From NCBI GenBank assembly GCA_914767715.1, contig OU612072.1, positions 9,176,001-9,240,000 of the forward strand: a stretch of 64,000 bases of DNA, read 5' to 3'. A program made the translations under genes and the position numbers. The notes beneath the pieces are model-generated. The model searched no databases. It saw only the letters and a list, made by a program, of their open reading frames with translations, and was not told where the DNA came from. Below are positions 56,501-64,000 of this stretch, in pieces. The DNA comes from Membranipora membranacea. Its lineage: Eukaryota > Bryozoa > Gymnolaemata > Cheilostomatida > Membraniporidae. Every line of letters begins with the position of its first letter. Position 1 is the first letter of the stretch.

Positions 56501-59500
56501 TCCCAGCTCATGTACCCAAGAGGGGATAACTCTCTCCGCTTCAAAGTTGATGATGATAGAAGCAGGGAGAGTGGGATACCCTCCCACTCTCCCTGATAGA
56601 AGAGGGTTAAACAATCCCACAGTGCTGCCTGAGGTTCCCAGAAATGAACAGATTATCTCCAAATCATGTCATCAAATGATTTAAATGGATTACCAGTAAA
56701 TTGCATTGTGCAATACTTTCACTTGCCCCATTAGCACTATTTGAATGACACTCGTTGGCTGACTTGACATTGTTCTCATCTGTACATATTTAAAACTTGC
56801 AGGTGCCCGTGGTATGATGCTAGCTGTCATGTTGGCAGCGCTCATGTCATCACTCACCTCTATATTCAACTCCAGTAGCACTATATTCACTATTGACATA
56901 TGGCTGAGGATGAGAAAGAATGCCTCGCCCAGGGAGCAGATGATTGTCGGCAGGTAATATACAGCCCACCTGCTATCCTGGATAAGGGTATATAACTCTG
57001 TATGAATTATTGCCATTATAAAACAGCAGAGTTGAAGATTAGATTTCAAATTTTAGATTGGAAGGCAATTATTTGTGATTCAAGGAAATTTAAACTATCA
57101 CTTATTCCGATTATTACGTTGGAAGCATAAAACGTTTCAGTTGGATCCAGCTCTTTGGTATCTATTAATATATATTTTCCTCTTCGCCAGCCTGACATGT
57201 CCAAAAGTAGGTCCAAAGGTTTCTAGGCACTTGATGTCTGCTACGGAGCATCAATATATCATTCAAACCAATATATATTTTTAAATATTTATAATATTTG
57301 ATGATTGTTTACAGGGTGTTTGTTCTGGTGCTGGTAGCGTTTAGCATACTCTGGGTCCCTATTATAAAGTCCTCTCAGGGATCAGAACTATTTGTGTACA
57401 TCCAGGAGATATCAAGTTTCTTACAGCCCCCTATCATTGCAGTATTCATCGCTGGTATCTTCTGGTCAAGAGCCAATGAGCTAGTGAGTTGAGGATGTTG
57501 TCAACCAATCAAACACTGCTATTATAAGATGAAACTGACATCTGGCATTGACACCTTCATGAATTGTGTAACTTTTTTTTATTGGTGTGAATAAACGTCT
57601 TTGATTATTGTCAGCTCTAGAACAGCTTTGTTTCCCCTGCTGGTGGAGTGATATTCCAAAAGTTGCCTGAGACACAGCATTTTATTATTTCTCCGCAGTC
57701 AAGAGGGAACAAACTTGTCCTTCGACATCTCATGTTCCAGTCAGACTTATATTTGTTGAGTCATTTTTCCATACACAATTTTGTCACAATCAACTTGCTG
57801 TCTTGCAGAGAAGTATTTACTAAAAGGTCAAGGCTAACCTGCCTCCTTTCCATCACACACACAATCCTCTTTGAATGACGTTGCATGAGGTATATCACTG
57901 ATCACTGTAATTTATAGATTGACCAAGAGGTATTTTCTTTTGTTTTACAGGGAGCGTTTGCAGGTCTGACTACTGGTATAATTGTAGGTCTTATCCGGTT
58001 TGGTATCCAATATTCATTCAGCGGGCCGACCTGTCAGGACCCCACTGACTACAGACCGGCTATCGTTAGAGATTTCCACTATCTCTACTTTGGAACATTC
58101 CTCTTTGCGCTGACGTTTATTATTGTAATCTGTGTGAGCTGTCTCACCAAACCTATCGATGAAAAACATGTGAGTATTGGAGTGTCTCTATCTTACTCGT
58201 GGAGAGAAAATATTTGGTGGATATTTGTCATCACATAACGTCTCAGTCCAACCTGTAACAGGTTATGCAGAGACCAGCAATCATTTCCTGACTTTTTTCC
58301 ATGAACCCCAAATTTTAATGCACCGACAGAGATTTACTTTCTCACCGCCAGTCTTGTTGCAGAATCTTTTACCACATATTGACTAGCAGCAAAAATGACA
58401 ACTGCCCCACAATGTTTGAAATCATGATCTGAATGAATCCTCTTAGTCTTTGGTTGGTTTCGAAAAGCTGTTTAAAATTGATTTTGCTCTAAACTGATTC
58501 TGTGCAGTCTAACCAATGAATTCCATATCTAATTCAGTGAGTCTAACATATGCCTTATGCTTGCAGCTCTATAGACTAACATTTTGGACGAGGCACAGTG
58601 AGAAAAGGAGAATCGACCTTGACACCGAGGATGACACCTCAAGGGAAACAAAAGGTTTGTGAATTTAATGACTGTCACTTCTGGAAAGACTAAAACAAAC
58701 ATGTAGGGTTTTGTTTACCTAGTTAGGGGGTGGCTTTTTATTGGCTAGGAGTAAACTTTGCCAACTGAGGACTGGAAAGAATTTATAATATATAATGCTC
58801 AAAATGTGAATATAAGTTAGCTAGCAATAAATTGAGTTTTTTCAGATATGTGTGAAATGGGAAACTTTGTCTCCTTTGTATACGATATTACTCTGGGGCA
58901 GTTGATATGGGTTGCACTCATATTAGGATTTGTCTCCTGTTTGACATTAAGAGGACAACTCCTTATGATTGAGTTGTTCTAGCTAGAAATATCTTTGTTC
59001 CAGCAAGACATGATAAAATACATAACACCTTGTGTAGGGAAGAATGAAAAGTACAGATACTTCACAGTGTCTTCATTTTCATACCTCCCATGATATTCTG
59101 AACAGAACTGTTGACCAGCTCTGGACTGTATCCGGTGCCGACAGATTTTACATACACACATCAAATATGTATGCTTACATCTATTTTCTTTTTAGTTGAA
59201 GCTGAAGACAATGACAGCGATGCCGAGACCTGTCTCACTGACAATGTTGCTCTTCAAAGCAGAACAGAGAAAGCAGAGAAGACAGAAACAACATCTGCTG
59301 ACGAAACAACACAAGGTAACAGCCTAACAACTTAATAGCGATGTATGGTTGTATTTAATAACTTAGTTAAAAAATTGATTTCATATGCTATATCGCTGGC
59401 TAAGTCCCCTTATCTTTTTACTGTCCATAATAGGCTCACAATCAACTATCAACAAAACTTGTTTAGCTTTTTCCAAAGATCAAATCATGGTTAATGACAG

Positions 59501-59806
59501 CAGCAAAGCCAAGATGAATAGCGATGGCCGGTGAGGTACCCTGCAATTTACTTTTTTTCAGCAGAAGATACTGTAGCAGTTGTGTTAGCAAGCTCTGAAC
59601 ATAACAAGCCATGGTATAAGCGAGCTGCATTGTGGATGTGTGGTATAGAGGGTGAGGTTAGAAAGGCAGCAGGGGATAAAGAATCAAATAATGCTGCCGG
59701 GCAGCATCTTCACCTAGAAGAGAAGAGAGTATGGAGAATTGTCTGTGATGTGACTGCGGTCCTACTCATGGCTATCGCTACATTCTTATTCGCTTTCTGG
59801 GCTTAG
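50586..59806 (+). CDS. SLC5A: SLC5A sodium/glucose cotransporter (SGLT-like)
   Basis: Fifteen exons: 50586-50684, 51028-51096, 51530-51634, 52366-52530, 53283-53469, 54444-54524, 54707-54831, 55354-55489, 55810-55917, 56803-56953, 57315-57483, 57951-58169, 58567-58654, 59196-59315 and 59562-59806. They total 2067 nt, 688 aa; SGLTs are about 660-680 aa. It should couple Na+ entry to sugar uptake at the plasma membrane. Seen: [47 protein letters not shown], the cysteine-rich extracellular loop ([25 protein letters not shown]), [20 protein letters not shown], and an SGLT-type hydrophobic C-terminus. Residues aligning with the human SGLT1 sugar site are kept: N65, H70, E89, W273, K303 and Q439 (N78, H83, E102, W291, K321, Q457). 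Na2-site serines S374 and S375 are present; position 371 is Ala. The exact SLC5A member cannot be assigned. Confidence 0.95.
53537..53844. repeat. 308-bp inverted repeat in SLC5A intron 5
   Basis: CTGCAGTAGTAATGTAATGT at the left end pairs with CATAACTACTGCAG at the right end. Inner blocks CCTATGAGGTTTCAAAATCT and AGATTTTGAAACCTCATAGG are exact complements. A C17 run (53619-53635) faces a shorter G run on the other arm. It begins about 70 bp after the exon 5 donor. Confidence 0.85.
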
Positions 59807-60471
59807 AACATAAATGACGATTTGGTGACACCCTACTTTCTACACCAAGTCATATTATAGCTGCTACAACTGCTTCTGAATTGAAGAAATTGAAAGTAGG
59901 GTAGGGTCAGCGACACTGATTGCCATCTTTTGGCATTAGTCATAATTATAATTCTTATTATTATCATTAATATTACTGCTTTTGCTGAGGTTTATATGGC
60001 CGCTTTAATGCCATTTTTTTTATTTTCCGACTTTACCCTATAAACAAATAGCATCTTAATTGTTGGTTTAATCTTCTTTTCATTCAGTATTCACATATCT
60101 TAATCTGAGATGATATACAACATGAACAGTCCACCAGTAGCACAGAAATCTTAAAAGCCTAGTTTAGTGAAAACATCATCTGTTCTATCCAGCACAGCAT
60201 ACCTGACTAAGTTAAAGAAGAATTACTTTTGCATCGTCAATTTCTAACACCAACTAGATTTCTTCTTAATTATATTTTTATACAAGATAGCACATAATAC
60301 CAACGTTATCCATACTGATCGCGTAATAAGCAGAGCAGAAAGACTTATTGATTGTTAAAGGGGAGATTAAAAAAAAAAGACAAATATCAGCAGCCGATGT
60401 TATTCTGAGTCACTGCAACTGATGCGACAGTAAAATAACTGTTGACGTTTCCTACAGATGGTTTAGACGGT
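59807..60471. other. tail-to-tail 3' region SLC5A / tropomyosin-like gene
   Basis: The 665 bp between two convergent stop codons hold both 3' untranslated regions. No other gene is seen. A - strand AATAAA at 60024-60019 is a candidate polyadenylation signal for the tropomyosin-like gene; none is obvious for SLC5A. Confidence 0.55.
60019..60024 (-). terminator. candidate poly(A) signal AATAAA
   Basis: TTTATT on the + strand, about 450 nt past the stop of the tropomyosin-like gene. The hexamer is common in AT-rich DNA, so support is weak. Confidence 0.25.
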
Positions 60472-62581
60472 TTAGACATTGTTGAGATCGGCCATCGCTG
60501 ACCCGAGAGAGTCGACTAAAGATTTATATTTTTCCTCCATCTCTGCAACTGTACTTTCTAGCTTCTCGTTCTCCATCCTAAACTTACTCACCTACAATAG
60601 AGAAAGTTCCGAAAGGTTCATATCTTAAGATCATCTACAGGTGTTTGGAAGGCTTGTCAAAGTGCACAAACTCTGTCGGGATTGCTGGTAGTGGTGTTCA
60701 ATTATCGAGAACAGATCGGCCACAGCCCAAGTAGTTAGTTTGGTCCATTTGCCTGCATTCCGAGTTGCTACTGATCCACTGTGGAAGGGAGAAACTGGAA
60801 TGCAGGCAATTGGATTAAACATCATCTAAGTTGCACAATGGTTGGTAATGAAACGCCACTTCGTGCGACCCCGACGTGCGACCCCGACGTGCGACCCCGA
60901 CGTGCGACCCCGACGTGCGACCCCGACGTTTGAGCATTTCAAAAAATTTAAAGCTTGCACAAAATCTGCCTCATAATGGCATTCCATTATTGACTACAGC
61001 CCAACATGCTGGACTCTAGTAGGGTTGTGGTTGAGGATGGAGTTTGAGCACGCCAACTAGTCAAAGGCTTGAAGATATTTCCAATTTGCTTGCGTGTGGA
61101 TCTAGCGAAATCCTAGGTCTTTGAACAACAACCATGCGAATATTCAGTAGACTTGTCTTACCTCTCTTTCTAGATCACTAGACTTTTGCTCTTCAGCTTC
61201 AAGTTTATCTTTGAGATCTTTGACAGATTCCTCTAAGTTTCCTTGTGTTGTGAAGGCATCACCCTCCACTTGTTGTAACTGCAGGATAAGACAACTCAAT
61301 GATTGGTCGATTGGGAGGAAACGTGACTCTTCAGACAGATTGGAAGGTAAAAAAATGGAACTCGGCAGAGTCTGGGCTTTTAAAATTACATTTCAAGCCG
61401 TTCTTTGTTGACTTTATAGCAAGCAGACACGATATTACTAAATATTCCAGGTTTATGACAGTATATCAGAGCTGTTGATTCTTGTTTCCCTAAACCAGGC
61501 TGATTTATGTAGATGAAATTTGGTAGATGGGTAGAAAAAATAAGTTGTCTAAAACAAAACAACTTTAGAGGGTTCAGGCTAACATATATGCACTGTAAAC
61601 ATTCCCTGGTTTGTAAACTACTGTCATCGTCAGATTTTTGGAATTGAAATTTTAACAATCCTTCTAGGATGTTTTCCAAAGTTCATATCAGGACTGTTTA
61701 CAAGTTAACAGGTGCTGTTGTATGGTTTTCCGTTGCAGACTTAAATATTAATCTCTACTCTCCCAAGATCATTTTCGAAAGGAGACACTTGGTGATATAA
61801 ACTTATCAGCCAATCAAATTCATTTGATAATGGGAAGAACCCTACCTTTCTCTCAAGCTCCTCCCTCTTTGTAGTTTCCTGTTCGAGACTATCAGTTTTC
61901 TCTTTGAGAGTCTCTGCCAGAGTCTCAGCCTTGTCGTTAGCATCTGAGGCCTCATTTCTGATCCTGCATGTAATTATGAAATATTAAGTAAGTGGCAACA
62001 AACAAACACAAATACTCTAGTTAGTTCGAAAATCACTTCGTCTTCAAAGAGTTACCAACCTTTAGATGGAATCTATAGTGACTCTTTTGAAAACCTTAGC
62101 ACCCACTTTTTTCATTGGCTTAGTAATCAGGCTGAAATGGGTTCTGTTTAATACCTTACGGATCTGTAGGGAGATAATTCTAACACCAAGACGCTGGTGT
62201 ATTGTGTACTGCCAGAATTGCACAGAAATTTGCGTGATGTCCATTTAGCCAGCTGAAACATGATATTATAGGACACAAACAGAATACCCCCTACCCCCCC
62301 ACCCCCCCACCCCCACTACATCTAAGGAATTCTCATCTTATTTTGTATAATTTTTGAAGTATAGCCTGTCTAGAATCAAGTGAAGTGAAAACATCACAGA
62401 TAAAGTACGGGAGTATTGTGTCTACTGACTATCAAAATCAAATATAAATTGACTGCGTTTTCTAATTATGATATTACCAGGATAGGAAACACTAGTCAAA
62501 ACCATGTCAACGATTGTAGCCAAATACTTACTTTGATATTTTGGTTCTTATCGCATCGAAATCCACGCTACTATCAGTCAT
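60472..62581 (-). CDS. short tropomyosin-like coiled-coil protein
   Basis: Four exons in coding order: 62581-62532, 61963-61846, 61278-61162 and 60591-60472. They total 405 nt, 134 aa. The start MTDSSVDFDAIRTKISKIR resembles short tropomyosin N-termini, and an in-frame TAA lies about 28 codons upstream with no ATG between. The whole chain is highly charged with a heptad-like pattern, no Pro, no Cys, no Trp. The end EKYKSLVDSLGSAMADLNNV parallels the tropomyosin ending EKYKAISDELDHALNDMTSI. Exons 2, 3 and 4 each encode about 39 residues, close to the roughly 40-residue actin-binding period of tropomyosin. Metazoan tropomyosins are usually 248 or 284 aa, so this is half length, nearer to yeast forms. 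Known role of the family: a dimeric coiled coil lying along actin filaments. Another short coiled-coil family remains possible. Confidence 0.7.
60736..60829. repeat. foldback family copy
   Basis: TAGTTTGGTCCATTTGCCTG at the left; CAGGCAATTGGATTAAACAT at the right. It lies in intron 3 of the tropomyosin-like gene. Confidence 0.7.
60863..60927 (+). repeat. 13-bp tandem repeat, 5 exact copies
   Basis: GTGCGACCCCGAC repeated five times without change. It is a CpG-rich block in AT-rich intron, 35 bp from a foldback element. Confidence 0.95.
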
Positions 62582-64000
62582 GATTTCTGTGTAGAATAAT
62601 TCCGCACACTTCACCAGCCTACCGACAAACCGCTTACTGATAACTTGTGCTCCTGATGCCTCAAATTAATTAGCAACAGCATTTTGGCATTTAGATCTGC
62701 ATAGTTTTGTATTAATGAAGATATATTCCAGCATACAAATTAACACATGTGTATGATAATAACCCCAAGATTTACGCAAATAGACTGTAATGTACTTGGT
62801 AGGAAAAACCATATGGATTAATGAGGGTAGTTTAACCTTTTTTACTTGCTGTTTTATTGTCTTTTTGACATACATAGCAAGTATGTACCGGGAGAGCGGG
62901 AGAGCGGGCAAACATTCAGGTATCAATATAATGATACGCTATGGATGTTGGTTGAGCAATAAAACAAGCCTTGAAAATCATCAATAAGTTTCCTTCATAA
63001 AAACATTTGTTAGGGCCCAAAACACAGGAAATCCTTGAACAATTCAGGAACATGTTTTGAAGTGGTGTGCAGATTAGTGCCGTTGCCTATGAAAGATATA
63101 TTAAGCTGGTTTCACAATTTAATTGGCTGGTATAAATAATCAAATAACCGGTAGATCATCATAAAATATCTCATCAAATCATAACTCTTAGATAACAACA
63201 ATGAAAATCATTATGCCAGATAATTTCGATGTAGATATCAAGCAGCTTCTCTTGGAGTTACACTTTCTTGCTATAATATGATAAAAGCCTAAATACATTA
63301 AGGTGTCATAACGGCTAGAAAGAAATTAAGGTTATCATATTGTTTTATATACCATTCGAAAGCCCTCGGCGTCAGGATTGCAGAAAACCCATTTTCAAGG
63401 ACACCATGTCGCATGGCACACTATAATAGTACTCATGCATACAATATCTGCTGCATATTAATTTTTAAAAATTGAGTGTTACACTGGCCGGTAAAGAATG
63501 TTACATAATAGCTTGATTCACATGAAGCTTGAAGCTATGAAGCATATAAAGTTTGGTCCATTCTCCGGCATTCGGAGTCAGTCCTGATCCACTGGTCACC
63601 CTGCGGCGTGACCAGCAGAAAGGAGCAATTGGAGTGCAGGCAAATGGATTAAACCTGATCTAATCAGCACCTGATGTATATTTACCCAAGCTTCTATTGA
63701 CATGATAATAAGTATTCCTTTATTTATTGTATCCTTGAAACAGGATAAAGTGGAAAACAAATATTATCTAATAAACAATCTTAAGTCAAGACACAGAGCT
63801 GTAATGGTCAAACCGGGAGTTAAAAAAAACGGATTGCCCTATATGTAAGCCAGCGAAAAAAAGGCCTGCAGACAGGAATGATTTGACTTGAGCATTACGA
63901 GAAAAAAGAAAAATGTGTCACCTCTGAAAGTGCTATGATATATACTGACCGCTTCACATCTAGAGCACCTCGGATAAGTTAAATGGCTGTGTCAAGCAGG
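62582..64000. other. upstream region of tropomyosin-like gene
   Basis: Contains the presumed 5' untranslated region and promoter, and one foldback copy (63550-63664). I see no further coding exon or other gene before the window ends. Confidence 0.5.
63550..63664. repeat. foldback family copy, near full length
   Basis: AGTTTGGTCCATTCTCCGGC at the left and GCAAATGGATTAAACCTGAT at the right, with CACTGGTCACC / GCGTGACCAG at the hairpin. It is a good reference copy for the family, about 115 bp. Confidence 0.75.

Noticed and set aside
56206-56684. Overlapping open frames on both strands in SLC5A intron 9
   Set aside because: No domain similarity seen and frames overlap in several registers; includes a small local inverted repeat (GAGAGTGGGATACCC). 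Considered chance.

Overview
The window is animal nuclear DNA. It is AT-rich, its genes are split into 4 to 15 exons with GT..AG introns, and it is crowded with short foldback elements and tRNA-derived SINEs. All five genes I could assemble belong to metazoan families: a Rab4 GTPase, three rhodopsin-family GPCRs, and an SLC5 sodium/sugar cotransporter. A small tropomyosin-like coiled-coil gene is a sixth. The sequence does not fix the lineage. A non-bilaterian such as a sponge is possible, but this is only an impression.

Layout. (1) 0.8-8.4 kb, + strand: RAB4, 7 exons, 211 aa, with introns full of foldback elements and one long minisatellite. (2) 8.4-12.7 kb: intergenic, with a SINE and several foldback elements. 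(3) 12.7-26.2 kb, + strand: GPCR-A, 8 exons, 411 aa. (4) 25.9-47.8 kb: a large imperfect inverted duplication. Its left arm carries the end of GPCR-A's last exon and all of GPCR-B (+, 28.9-36.4 kb, 375 aa). Its right arm carries GPCR-C (-, 44.8-39.4 kb, 376 aa) and a truncated copy of the GPCR-A last exon. The arms are separated by about 2.4 kb that holds a tRNA-Phe-like sequence and a 110-bp near-perfect palindrome close to the centre of symmetry. (5) 48.1 kb: a canonical tRNA-Phe(GAA) on the - strand. (6) 49.2-49.4 kb: an orphan last exon of an SLC5 paralogue. (7) 50.6-59.8 kb, + strand: a complete SLC5A (SGLT) gene, 15 exons, 688 aa, with the sugar-contact residues of SGLT1 retained. (8) 60.5-62.6 kb, - strand, tail-to-tail with SLC5A: a 4-exon gene for a 134-aa tropomyosin-like protein.

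The genes do not form one pathway. The structural story is local duplication. The three GPCRs share every intron position and phase, and two of them are inverted copies. The SLC5 gene had a tandem neighbour of which only the tail exon survives, beside the edge of the inverted duplication. Exon 4 of GPCR-B and GPCR-C is almost identical in DNA while other exons and introns have diverged, which suggests gene conversion between the arms. Exon boundaries were assigned by eye from splice signals, reading frame and family similarity. Each gene's exon lengths sum to an intact reading frame.
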